Source: an uncultured Lachnospiraceae bacterium
GTDB taxonomy: Bacteria; Bacillota; Clostridia; Lachnospirales; Lachnospiraceae
DNA: 57,275 nucleotides
Direction of reading: 5' to 3'
Assembly: GCA_937965795.1 (NCBI GenBank)
Contig: CALCMD010000041.1
Location: 1-57,275, forward strand
Shown in pieces: positions 1-9,400 of the stretch. Within the stretch, counting starts at the first letter, position 1. The number at the start of each line of letters is the position of its first letter. Below the pieces are notes generated by a model, which saw nothing but the letters and a program-made list of their open reading frames with translations, was not told where the DNA came from and did no database searches. The translations under genes were made by a program, and so were the position numbers.

Positions 1-1484
1 GAGACTATGAAGAAAAGTCTGTAAATTAGATTCTTCTATGATAATGATGGGTGAAAGGTTTGAAAAATCAGCTTTTCGCCCTTGGTTTATATATAACAGT
101 TACTAAAATGCATGTCAAGAGCAGGCGGTTCTGCCGCCTGTTTTAGCGATGGAATATTACCTATTCTGGAAGACGTCCTTCGTACATAATACTTAGCTCT
201 CCATAGACCTGTCCCCAGTTCCGGATTGTGGAAGTCCACTTTTTTGTTGCTTCAAAGGTTGCCAGGTACAAGGCTTTCAGCAGTGCTGTATCGCTCGGAA
301 ATACGCTTCTTTGGCGATTGAGTTTCCGATAGGTGGAATTCAGTGATTCAATAGCATTGGTCGTATAGATGACCTTTCTGACGGTTGCTGAAAACTTGAA
401 AATCGGAGAGATAGCATCCCAGTTGTCTTTCCAGCGTTTCATGGAGTTCGGGTATTTTGGAGTCCATTTCTCGCTCACTCTCTCAAGGGCAGCCAGTGCC
501 TTTTTCTCATCAGCCGCTTGATAAATTGTCTTTAAATCAGTTGCAAAAGCTTTCCTATCTTTATCCGGAACATATTTCAAGGTATTTCGAACCTGATGAA
601 CAATGCAACGTTGATATTCTGTTTTCGGGAACGCTGCCGCAATTGCTTCCTTTATTCCAGTAAGGCCATCCGCACAGAGGATTAAGATATCTTTTACGCC
701 TCGATTTTTCAGCTCATTTAACACAGAGAGCCAGTATTTCGAACTCTCATTGTCTCCAACATTGATTGTCAATACCTCTTTCTTCCCTTCAGTATTGATA
801 CCGAGAATGACATAGGCAGCTAATTTACGGATTACACCGTTATCACGGACAGAATAATGTATCGCATCTATGTACAAGATTGGATATACCTCGTCTAATG
901 GTCGGTTCTGCCAGTCTTCAATCTGTGGCAGAATCTTGTCTGTAACATCTGAAATAAATCCTTCTGATGTCTCAAAACCGTAGATGTCCTCAATCGTCTC
1001 AGATATCTGTCTTGTAGTCATCCCTTTAGCATACATGGAGATAATCTTCTGATCAATGTCAGAAATATCTTTCTGACGCTTCTTTACTACCTGCGGATCA
1101 AAAGTAGATTTTCTGTCTTGAGGAACTTCTATCTCCATAGCTCCATAACTACTGTTTACACGTTTCCGCTTGTAGCCATTGCGATAATCGTCATTGTCCG
1201 AACGCTCGGATTTCTTGTATCCAAGATGATCATCCATTTCAGCTTCCATCATTTCTTTGATGGTTCCGCCTAAAAGATCTTTCAATGCATCCTGGATATC
1301 TTCAGCTGTCTGAATATCATATTCCTCCAAAAGCTGACGAATGATGTTCCGTTTCCCTTCTGTCATTTGTACTCTGTGTACAGGTTTCTTTTGTCTTGCC
1401 ATAATAAAAGGCCCTCCTATGATTTTTATTTTATCATAGAAGAACCTTCTAAATGCTATTTTACAGAAAAAGTTTCACACTCTC
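1..1484 (-). mobile_element. IS256-family insertion sequence, apparently complete
   Basis: The element is bounded by 29-bp imperfect inverted repeats at 1-29 and 1456-1484. Both ends read inward from GAGA and share the blocks TGAA, TCTGTAAA and TAG. They enclose a single intact transposase gene. The left repeat begins at base 1 of the window, so the left flank and any target duplication cannot be checked. The element lies downstream of the last gene of the phage-tail operon and in the same orientation as it. An intact frame with recognisable ends suggests a recent, possibly active copy. Confidence 0.88.
161..1402 (-). CDS. IS256-family (mutator-type) transposase
   Basis: This 413-residue protein is the normal length for an IS256-type DDE transposase. 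The catalytic triad is visible as D179 in YIDAIHYS, D245 in CADGLTG and E352 in TTNAIESLNS. The C-x2-H motif (RCIVHQVRN) typical of the family lies between the second Asp and the Glu. The N-terminal part is a basic DNA-binding region. The enzyme moves the element by cut/copy-and-paste through a circular intermediate and, by family knowledge, makes 8-9 bp target duplications. No frameshift or stop is present. The start is supported by a GGAGGG-like site just upstream. Confidence 0.95.
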   Translation of the reverse strand: MARQKKPVHRVQMTEGKRNIIRQLLEEYDIQTAEDIQDALKDLLGGTIKEMMEAEMDDHLGYKKSERSDNDDYRNGYKRKRVNSSYGAMEIEVPQDRKSTFDPQVVKKRQKDISDIDQKIISMYAKGMTTRQISETIEDIYGFETSEGFISDVTDKILPQIEDWQNRPLDEVYPILYIDAIHYSVRDNGVIRKLAAYVILGINTEGKKEVLTINVGDNESSKYWLSVLNELKNRGVKDILILCADGLTGIKEAIAAAFPKTEYQRCIVHQVRNTLKYVPDKDRKAFATDLKTIYQAADEKKALAALERVSEKWTPKYPNSMKRWKDNWDAISPIFKFSATVRKVIYTTNAIESLNSTYRKLNRQRSVFPSDTALLKALYLATFEATKKWTSTIRNWGQVYGELSIMYEGRLPE

Positions 1485-1565
1485 CTATCTGACGGATACC
1501 TGTTTGACCGCACAGGACAAATATAAAGCATATCTGGATTATTTTAGGATTGTATATTAAGTAAG

Positions 1566-1600
1566 CCAATTTCCAAAGTGTCAAATTGGCACTTTGGAAA
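1566..1600. repeat. Two overlapping, mutually exclusive inverted repeats
   Basis: A perfect 11-bp stem pairs 1570-1580 with 1590-1600 (TTTCCAAAGTG / CACTTTGGAAA). A second perfect 7-bp inverted repeat pairs 1566-1572 with 1583-1589 (CCAATTT / AAATTGG) and uses part of the first stem and its loop. Both cannot form at once. It lies in the 189-bp gap between the right end of the IS and the stop of the glycosyltransferase. It may serve as the 3' terminator of the tail operon, but there is no clear T-tract on the minus strand. Nothing else is recognised in this gap. Confidence 0.55.
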
Positions 1601-1673
1601 CACATAATTTTTTGAAATAAAAGAATTCTCCGAATACACGCCCGGTATCTGAGATGGCAGTATTTTCCCTCCT

Positions 1674-2852
1674 CTATTCGTATGACTGCACGGCATTCTC
1701 CCCAGTATCCAGATATGCCATATCCGGATTATAAAAGAAGAACTCCCTCAGGGCTTTATGATAGTCCGGGTCAGCGCCGCCGCGCTCCATGATCTTTTTC
1801 TGCCATTCCTCCCAGCTCTTTGTGTAATAGTGGTCGATCACGAACAAATCCTGATTACTCTTCTCGTTCTTAAAAAGCAGGTGCCTGGACTCGTCATAGT
1901 AGGCATAGTGCATCAGGAAGGAATCAATTCTGTTTACCTGAATGAAATTCTTCCAGTAGACCCCTTCCCGCACATCCGTCTGTCTCGTGAAACGCTCCCT
2001 GACAGGCTTATCTTCGTATATTTCCTGCCCGTTGGCGTCATACTCCTCCTCATACCCCCAGACCTCCGTATAATCCTCATAAGAGCGAAGGAAGGTATTC
2101 ACATCCGTGGTCTGCCCGTCCGTAAACCGCAGGAATTCATCCGAGTCAATAAAAAGCCCCCAGCGGACGTCTTTCTTATAGTTTGAAAGGAAATGGTTGT
2201 AAGCGTCCTGCTGGATGTGAGTATGATGGCCTGTCCAGTCAATGACGGTGATTTTCCGCTGCATTTCCGCTGCATACAGATCTACAATCTCCTGTGCATG
2301 GTCTTTTTCCCCATTGTCGTAGATATACACATGCTCAAAGCCAAGTGCAAGATGCCAGTCCAGCCATTCTTTTAAGTAACGGTTTTCGTCCTTAATCAGA
2401 AGGATAACGGCACTGTAAAATTTGCACTCCAGAAGCACATCCCGCTCACGGTTCCGTGACAGGTAATATTCCCGGATGTCCTTCCGGCGCCCTTCCTTCA
2501 GCGCTTCCCGCCTGTCCGTAAGGCTCTGTACTTTCTCCCGGACACTTTCTATTTTCCTGATGGCTGCTGTCAGGGTGTTTCCTTTTATCAGATAATCCAG
2601 AAGTCTGCTTTCTGAATCTGTCTGCTGGTTTTCCCGGATCTCATTTTCCAGGGCGGCCATTTCCGCATAATACTCTTCCGTCTTTTCCTTGTGTATGACT
2701 TTCCCGTCCTCCCAGTAAGCATTTTCTATTTTCATCCCGGCGAGTTCTCTTTCTTCCACCAGGATATCTTCTTTGTAAAGGCAGGTATTACTCCGAACCT
2801 TCGTATAACCGAGTATTTTCCCGGTCAGATCGTCTATAATCAGCTTAATCAT
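1674..2852 (-). CDS. Glycosyltransferase (GT2_4/GT92-like) with tail-associated N-terminal region
   Basis: The protein has 392 residues. The start is set at the ATG at 2852, behind an AGGAGG 6 nt upstream; a longer frame has no such site. Roughly residues 1-140 form a short beta-like region followed by a charged coiled coil. From about residue 148 the sequence (LLIKDENRYLKEWLDWH, then HVYIYDNG and later FIDSDEFL) matches the Glyco_tranf_2_4 / GT92 type, with a DxD-like IDSDE motif for nucleotide-sugar binding. It is the last gene of the tail operon, 10 bp after a fibre-like gene. A role in glycosylating the tail tip or the producer's own surface is inference. No signal peptide is seen, so it is probably cytoplasmic. 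Confidence 0.75.
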   Translation of the reverse strand: MIKLIIDDLTGKILGYTKVRSNTCLYKEDILVEERELAGMKIENAYWEDGKVIHKEKTEEYYAEMAALENEIRENQQTDSESRLLDYLIKGNTLTAAIRKIESVREKVQSLTDRREALKEGRRKDIREYYLSRNRERDVLLECKFYSAVILLIKDENRYLKEWLDWHLALGFEHVYIYDNGEKDHAQEIVDLYAAEMQRKITVIDWTGHHTHIQQDAYNHFLSNYKKDVRWGLFIDSDEFLRFTDGQTTDVNTFLRSYEDYTEVWGYEEEYDANGQEIYEDKPVRERFTRQTDVREGVYWKNFIQVNRIDSFLMHYAYYDESRHLLFKNEKSNQDLFVIDHYYTKSWEEWQKKIMERGGADPDYHKALREFFFYNPDMAYLDTGENAVQSYE

Positions 2853-2862
2853 CCTTATCCTC

Positions 2863-3390
2863 CTATTCCGCCAGTACTGCACTGATGCTTGTAATGAAAA
2901 AATGTCCGGACTCATTCAGCACGGTACACACGGCATAACGGCTGTCCGGAACTTTCTTCACGTGGATATCTATCCGAATTAAAGAATAAGCGCCACTGCT
3001 TTCTGTCACGAATTTTTCTTCATGAAGGATATACCGGCTGAAATTTCCATAGTTATATGGAAAATATGTGCTGTCCGGGGCAAGACCGAAATCCTCGGCA
3101 GTCCCAAAGCACATCCCGGCCATAAGCAGTGGAAAGGTTGAAAAATCGTCCTTCGGGCAGTATCCGTTGACCGCCAAAATGAGTTCCTTCCCATCATTAA
3201 AAAAGCAGTCCTTTGGGATTGAAAAGTCTACTCTGTAAGGTGCGTTCGCAGAACTATCCCAACCGCCGTCCAAAAGCCCACTCCACAGAATCTTCATGTG
3301 TTTATCCGCCGTGCCTTTTTGGGAATCTGCGTAAGTTTTCATATAGCTCCAGACCCTCTGCAGACCGACTTCATCCAAATACTTTGCCAT
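2863..3390 (-). CDS. Short tail-tip / receptor-binding protein
   Basis: The protein has 175 residues and is preceded by AAAGGGG. Its N-terminus (YLDEVGLQRVW followed by a basic helix) matches the N-terminus of the adjacent fibre protein (YLDSNGVSHFW), a motif common at the start of Clostridia phage tail-fibre proteins. The remaining 140 residues look like one beta-rich domain with no family I can name. The gene sits between the larger fibre and the glycosyltransferase with 10-12 bp spacing, as expected for one operon. A role in host-surface recognition is inferred from position and the shared N-terminus. Confidence 0.6.
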   Translation of the reverse strand: MAKYLDEVGLQRVWSYMKTYADSQKGTADKHMKILWSGLLDGGWDSSANAPYRVDFSIPKDCFFNDGKELILAVNGYCPKDDFSTFPLLMAGMCFGTAEDFGLAPDSTYFPYNYGNFSRYILHEEKFVTESSGAYSLIRIDIHVKKVPDSRYAVCTVLNESGHFFITSISAVLAE

Positions 3391-3402
3391 ATTTCCACCC
3401 CT

Positions 3403-4215
3403 TTACACGCAGATGCTGTCAATTTCCGCATTCGTCATCGCTTCCACAGAAAACATTCCGCCAAGCGAATCCCACTTCTCGCCATCCCAGGCGACATTTG
3501 TCCCCGCCGCCCCGTAGGTGGACGCCGCTTCGATGTTGTAGACGTCGCCTTTTTCCTGACCGCTGGACGGCAGGTCTGACGCAGCGGGTACTGAGCCTTT
3601 GTATTTATAGATGCCTGTGATATCAGATTTCAGAGCGTATTCAGATGCCGACTGAAAGGCATCGAGCTTCATCTTATCTGCCCCTGTCATAAGCCCGACA
3701 TTTCCCCCACTTGCTGCCGGAATACTTGCAGTTATTATCCTGCTGCCCATCGTAAAATGCAGCGCCCCGCTTGTATATGTTTCTGCTGCATAATACATGT
3801 TAATTTCTTCCCATTCCCCGTTTCCGCAAAGCACTTTTCCCTGTTCCCCTTTTGCCGGCGGTGGAACCAGTCCAGGTGCCCCTGCCTCTCCTGCCTTCGC
3901 CCCAGTGAAATAATTGTAAGTCGTATCCTGCGCCGGAATGCCGAGCCCCGTAATGTCTGACTTGGATACCGCCGATGCACCGCTCACGTGTCCGGAACTG
4001 TCCACCGCTATTTTGTACAGACCTGAACTTTTCGCCGTGCCGGACGGATGCACGTATTTGTTTGCACCCGCTTCGATGCCTGCCAGCTTATTTTTTTCCG
4101 CTGTCGTATAGTCATTTGTACTCAGCCCTTTTCCCGTCTCCTTTGGCACGAACTTCGATTTGATCTTCTCCCAAAAATGAGATACTCCGTTACTGTCTAA
4201 ATATGTGTTTGCCAT
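3403..4215 (-). CDS. Phage tail fibre / collagen-like receptor-binding protein
   Basis: The protein has 270 residues. The YLDSNGVSHFW N-terminus is followed by the fibre motif YTTAEKNKLAGIEAGAN at about residues 36-52, a marker of Firmicutes phage tail fibres. Gly/Ala-rich and beta-strand segments follow, then a small C-terminal tail ending TNAEIDSIC. That ending is shared with the neighbouring Tal protein (TNLEIDDIC), so it may be a docking or assembly signal. The start has an AGGAGG. The gene lies 12 bp after Tal and 12 bp before the next fibre-like gene. It probably trimerises at the tail tip. Confidence 0.78.
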   Translation of the reverse strand: MANTYLDSNGVSHFWEKIKSKFVPKETGKGLSTNDYTTAEKNKLAGIEAGANKYVHPSGTAKSSGLYKIAVDSSGHVSGASAVSKSDITGLGIPAQDTTYNYFTGAKAGEAGAPGLVPPPAKGEQGKVLCGNGEWEEINMYYAAETYTSGALHFTMGSRIITASIPAASGGNVGLMTGADKMKLDAFQSASEYALKSDITGIYKYKGSVPAASDLPSSGQEKGDVYNIEAASTYGAAGTNVAWDGEKWDSLGGMFSVEAMTNAEIDSICV

Positions 4216-4227
4216 TCTTTTTTCCTC

Positions 4228-5364
4228 CTATTTGCATATATCATCTATTTCCAGATTTGTAATCGCCCCTGTTGCATAAACTTCCAGTCCAGCGATTTGT
4301 TCCGCTTTTATTCCTTCCATTTTCCCCGTGAGCACCATTTTTCCATTGGTAACACTTGACACGGTATCCGCAGCGGCGAGGAGCTTTTTCTGCATGTCGG
4401 AAAAGCTGGTACTGCGGTTTGCGAGCTGCACCGTGTTCTTCTCCGGGTGGTCGGGATAGCGTGTGATACTGACGATCCGCTCCCTGGCCTTCACTTCCAG
4501 ATCCGGCTCGATAATGTCCGCTTCATCCCCCAGGCTGAAACGGAAGTCCTCATATCCGTCCTGGATGTTCGCTACGTCCAGCACCTGCGCCGTGTAAGTG
4601 GTCTTTGGGGCGGACAGCTCTTCGAGCTTCTTCTTCGCCGCACGTTTCAGCCCTTCGGCATCCGTATAATTGGTATCCTCCCAGATGATTCCCCGGATGA
4701 TACCGGAATACTTCGTGTTGTCCAGATAATCCTTATTTCCGTTCACCGCGCCAATCCGCAGCCCGTCTTTCCCAATTGGGAAAATGCGTGTATAGAAATC
4801 GTGCGTGTCCGTCTTGACCTCCAGGGCTTTCAGATTAAAGCCCTTTATAAAACGCGCCTTGCTGTCCCGGTTTCCGACCCTGCTATACAAGTGCACAGTC
4901 TTTGATGCGGTGAGGAAAGCCATCTCTACCCAGAAGATTTCTGCAATCCTTTCCAGTATCTTCATACTGTCCGTATTGTTTTCCGTGATGTTCCGGGCCT
5001 CCGAGTTGTCCGCTGAAAGATTCCTGTAGATCCAGCCAGTTCCTTCCAGAGCTGCCTGTACGCACTGTCCCAGCGTCATCCCCGATGCGGTGAAATTCTC
5101 AATGCAATGCCCGGACAGTGTATCCGTATCCTGTGCGGCTACAACGGAGCCATACCAACCCTTGACAGGGGCTTCTTTTACACGATAACGCTCCCCTTCA
5201 TATTCGATTACTTCTTCACAGTGGATGCGCCCGTCCTCCAGCGGGTAGGTGAAGCTGATCTGCTTTTTAATGATTCCGTTATCCAGTTTTTCCTCCACTT
5301 TAAAATCTTTTCGCTGGAGCGCGAAGCGTTTGAAAGTGATTCCTTTCTGATCGTAAATTTTCAT
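4228..5364 (-). CDS. Tail-associated (Tal/prophage endopeptidase-type) tip protein
   Basis: The protein has 378 residues and corresponds to the N-terminal module of phage minor structural / Tal proteins, which form the trimeric plug at the distal tail end. Full Tal proteins often continue for another several hundred residues with a lysin or fibre domain. Here the protein stops soon after the core (GNKDYLDNTKYSG and SLGDEADIIEPDLEVKARERIV regions) and finishes with a short stalk and the TNLEIDDIC tail. No peptidase catalytic motif is evident. It follows Dit directly, which is the canonical order. The start has a strong GGAGG. Confidence 0.8.
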   Translation of the reverse strand: MKIYDQKGITFKRFALQRKDFKVEEKLDNGIIKKQISFTYPLEDGRIHCEEVIEYEGERYRVKEAPVKGWYGSVVAAQDTDTLSGHCIENFTASGMTLGQCVQAALEGTGWIYRNLSADNSEARNITENNTDSMKILERIAEIFWVEMAFLTASKTVHLYSRVGNRDSKARFIKGFNLKALEVKTDTHDFYTRIFPIGKDGLRIGAVNGNKDYLDNTKYSGIIRGIIWEDTNYTDAEGLKRAAKKKLEELSAPKTTYTAQVLDVANIQDGYEDFRFSLGDEADIIEPDLEVKARERIVSITRYPDHPEKNTVQLANRSTSFSDMQKKLLAAADTVSSVTNGKMVLTGKMEGIKAEQIAGLEVYATGAITNLEIDDICK

Positions 5365-5374
5365 AGCGAGCCTC

Positions 5375-6334
5375 CTACAGATAAACGGGTGTTAATCCCA
5401 GAACAATATAGATTTCCTGTGGCCTGTATATCGTACCAATATTCAGCCTTTGGATTTCGACCCTGATTTTCTGCCCGGGAAAACCCACTTTTAACTGTGA
5501 AGGCATATCACATGTAAGGAGACCCCAATCCCCTCCTACGTTTGCCGTCCGTTCTTTTACTTTTCCAGTTTTCCCTTCGATTTCTATATGCGATATCCCT
5601 TTCCCGATATAGCTCCCGTCCGGCTCCATGTCTTCCCGGACGCGGATTATCAGGTCTCCGATATCTTTTCCCACAGAATTCCTGCAAAGCCCTGATATAC
5701 GGATATCTGCGTGCATGGCGTACCTTTTCCCTTCCACTTCTGGCGCTACGCCTGCTGCCAACGCATCACTGCACGTCTCTGTCTGGGTGACAGCCAAATT
5801 CACAAACACCGGAGCTGTTGGCATCTGCGTTTGATGTCTGGAATAATTCACTTTCATATCCTTCACATAAGACTCATATGTGACTGCCTGTCCTCCGTTT
5901 CCATTCAGAATCAGTTTTTCAGTTTCCAATGTCATCTCATCCCCGTATTCATACCCTGTACAGGCCAGGGTCAGGGTATGCCATCCGCCCTGGCAGGGAC
6001 CATATTCCGTATGGTCTGCCTTTGTGAGCGTCAGCTTGAAAAAACGCTGACTCCCTGTATCGTAAAACCCTCCCAGCTCAACGGTCGCAACCTTCGAAAA
6101 TAATTGCAGAACCCGGCTTACGTTTTCCCATATTTCTTTTCTATTCTTTCCGTAAACATTCAGTTTCAGCGTATATTCCTTTAGCCCGAATCCGGGATTC
6201 ATCATGACGGGTATGGACGCACCGTCCAATATTTCCGTCGCGTTTGTCACTGTCCGTGCCGCTGGCGTGATACTCCAGAATTTTGCATTGCACGTTGAAA
6301 TATTTACGCCATCCACCAACATTACTGTAGCCAT
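5375..6334 (-). CDS. Distal tail protein (Dit, siphovirus type)
   Basis: The 319-residue protein sits between the tape measure and Tal, the invariant position of Dit. The N-terminal ~120 residues carry features of the Sipho_tail/Dit hub domain (LKEYTLKLNVYGKNRKEIWENVSRVLQLF). The C-terminal ~190 residues form a second beta-rich domain resembling a carbohydrate-binding or galectin-like extension. Dit forms the hexameric hub on which Tal and fibres assemble in non-contractile tails. Its presence with no sheath or gpW-type baseplate genes indicates a flexible siphovirus-like tail. Start: GGAGGAGAGG upstream of ATG. Confidence 0.82.
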   Translation of the reverse strand: MATVMLVDGVNISTCNAKFWSITPAARTVTNATEILDGASIPVMMNPGFGLKEYTLKLNVYGKNRKEIWENVSRVLQLFSKVATVELGGFYDTGSQRFFKLTLTKADHTEYGPCQGGWHTLTLACTGYEYGDEMTLETEKLILNGNGGQAVTYESYVKDMKVNYSRHQTQMPTAPVFVNLAVTQTETCSDALAAGVAPEVEGKRYAMHADIRISGLCRNSVGKDIGDLIIRVREDMEPDGSYIGKGISHIEIEGKTGKVKERTANVGGDWGLLTCDMPSQLKVGFPGQKIRVEIQRLNIGTIYRPQEIYIVLGLTPVYL

Positions 6335-6404
6335 TATATCCTCTCCTCCTTTATTTTTTTCCTGTTAAATACACTTTAAAATCGTCATAAAATTTCTGCC
6401 CTCA

Positions 6405-9400
6405 TCAGAAGCGCATGGCCTGTCTCGCCAGCTCGTCTCCCATCGCCGGGGCGACCGCACCGACAAACTCCCCGGTATCCAGCACCACTTTCATGTACCG
6501 GATTTCCTGACCTATTGCTTTCATTTCCGCCATAACTCCGCCAAGCATTTCCGCCACACCAGAATTGTTCACGGTCACATTTGCCTGTCCCCCCACGTTT
6601 TCAGACGCCAGATGGTTCAGCGCCGCGATCCCGGCTCCTCCGTTTATGCGCTGCATCTCACCTGTCAAAGTCATCTGCTGCTCCCCAAGCTTCTCTTTCG
6701 CCTGTTCCAGCATCGTTCCTACCATATATGTGCCGGCTCTTGCCGCCGTCTGTGTGTTTTCTTCGATTCCTTCCGCCACGCCTGCCGGAATCTGCACGCC
6801 GATGGTTCTCCGGAATCTTCTGGAAGGAGAATTGATCTCCGCGCTCTTTTTGATTTCTTCTTCAATCTTAGCAACCAGATCTTCCGCTCCCAGACGGATG
6901 GACAGATGACTGTCCATCTCCTTCAAAATACCGGAAATCATCCCGTCTCCCACAGTATTTTTCTTTTTAGTCAGTTCTCCGAATCCCTCCCGAAACTCTT
7001 TTGCCATCTCTGCGCCTGCATTCTTTACCTCTTCCTTAATTTTGTCGCTTCTTAACTGGGAAATGAAGTTTACCGCCGTCTGTTCTCCGATTGCAGATGC
7101 CTTTTTTGCCAGCTTCTTCAGCGATTCATCTATCGGTTGCGAAAGTTCTTGTTCTGCCGCCTTGTACTCCTCATACCATCTCTTCTTTTCCTCCTCTGCC
7201 GCCTTCTCCAATTCGGCAATCCTTTTCTGCGTCTGGCTCTCCTGGCGTTCGACTTCTCTTCTGGCCTGCTCCTCCGCCAGATTATCTAACTGCTCATACG
7301 TCTCATTTGCCTTTTTTAACTGCTCGTCTGTCATCCTGCCAAGCGAAAGAATCGTAGCCGCCCCACCCGGCCCCATCTCCCGCAGTTCTTCCAGAAAAGC
7401 TTCATTTAAAATCCCCTTTTTCTCCAGCTTTTCAAGTTCCGTCATCCACAGGGCATACCCTGCCGCCTGGGACTGCATATTCGCCAGAAGTACTTCCGGC
7501 GCATCCGCCTCGCTATGAAACGCATCAAACAAGCCAAAGGCAGAACGAATGGCGGATTTCCTGTTCTGAATGGCGGAATCATATTCCTCCTGCCTTTCCT
7601 TCTCAAGCTGCTCATTTATCTCCTGGCATTTTTGCAGATAATCGTCCTTCAGGTCTTTCCGCTTCTCATTGTAGGTCTTTAAAGCCTCCAGGTAATTTTT
7701 ATCTGCTTTCAGACGTTCTTCTGTTCCTTTTTTATATTGAGAGCTTACAGTTTCCCAATACTCTACTTCCGCTTTGGCAGAGACATCTCTTACCTTCTTA
7801 TATTCCTCCAGTGCGTCTCCGGAAGCTCCGTATTTTTGGTCTTCTTCCCTTTTTTTCTTTCGCTGCTCACTCACCAGCTTCTTTATGTTCTTTTCATATC
7901 CTTCTATCTTGCTTCCCTTTGCCTTTTTCAGCAGCGCTTTCCAGACGACGTTAGCCTCTGCATAGCTTCCCGCATTCTCCTCAATAAATTTTTCCGTCCT
8001 TTCCGCGACCTGTTCCGCCAGCTCTTTTCCATCCTTATCTCCGTTCCCCTTCTGGACGCCAAATGCCAGTCCGGATTTTATCTTTTTCTTCACGGTTTGA
8101 CGGAACTTCTTTGATACTTTTGAAGTATTCAGATTCGGCGTATTTGAAAAAAGAGGGATTTCGCCACTTTGTTTTGCCAGGCTTGAACCGGGCATATCCC
8201 CATTTAAAGAGAAAGGGATGGCGTCGTCCTGCTTTGCCTGATTCAGGCTTGGCGTAATCGTCTTTGCAGTCGGTTTTGTTCCTCCAGTCTGCGAAGGTTG
8301 CGATGAAGTATTTTTCTTGCCCAAATTATTGACTTCATTTTCCAGCCTCTGTCTGATTTCCCTAATTTTACTATATACCAGTTCAGAGCCTTCATTGAGT
8401 CCACTCGCAAATTTAGACATCATATTATAACCTGCATTTTTAAAGGAATCCTTGTAGGCATTCATAACCTCTACCGCTTTTTTTGCAATGTCTGCCGCTT
8501 CCTGAGATACCTTCGCTGATGAATCTTCCGCTCCCTGTGCTGCGCCGTCCCCAATGACTTCTCCACTTTTACAGGAGCTTTCTCTTAACTCTGCTCTTCC
8601 TTCCTCCTGTGCCCCCGTCAAAAGTCCCATTAACTGGTTCATTGCCTGTATTGCCGCGTCGCCGCCTTGTACGATTCCTTCCCTTATCCCTTCAGGAATC
8701 GGAATACCCGCTTTCTGAGCTATGCCAGAAAGATAAATAAACTGTGCCTCAATGCTTCCCTGCATCTGCCCGATGGCATCTTCTATCGTAATCTCCCCAT
8801 TTGCCAGAGCCTCTGCCAGACCTTCCGGAATCTGTGCGCCACATTCTCTAAGCGTCTCCACCGTAGCATGAAAGGATTCCTCCAGTCCCTCCGATATGCC
8901 AAGTCCTTTTTCCGACGCTTTTTCTTTCGCCTCATCCAGAGAAGTCATCAGATTCTCAAAATCAAGCGCGCTGGCTTCTGAAATTTCACCCAGCGCCGAC
9001 TGAATAATAAAAGAAACATCCGCTATATTTTCCGCAGCCGACTCTTTGATATCAAGAAGCTCTGAATAACGCTCTGCAATCTGTTTTAACTGTTCCCCGC
9101 CGTCGCCTTTATCCGGGTCCAGAGAGTTTACCATTTCCTGAACAATATTTGCCGCATCCGGGCCGAGCTCCACCAGATGATTATATAGCTCTGCCGATAT
9201 ATTCTCTCCAACCTGTCCTGCAAGCTGCGCCATATTGTCTCTCCAGTTTGTCAATCCTGCAAGCTGAGAGTCCAGATTCTCCTTGATCTTGTCAAGCCCT
9301 ATCGTTTCCCCTCCGTCAAATTCATCAAACAGGCTGATCTTCTGCTCCATGCTCTGCTCGATGGAGGTTCGGATTTCCTCGTATTTTTCTTTCAGGGACT

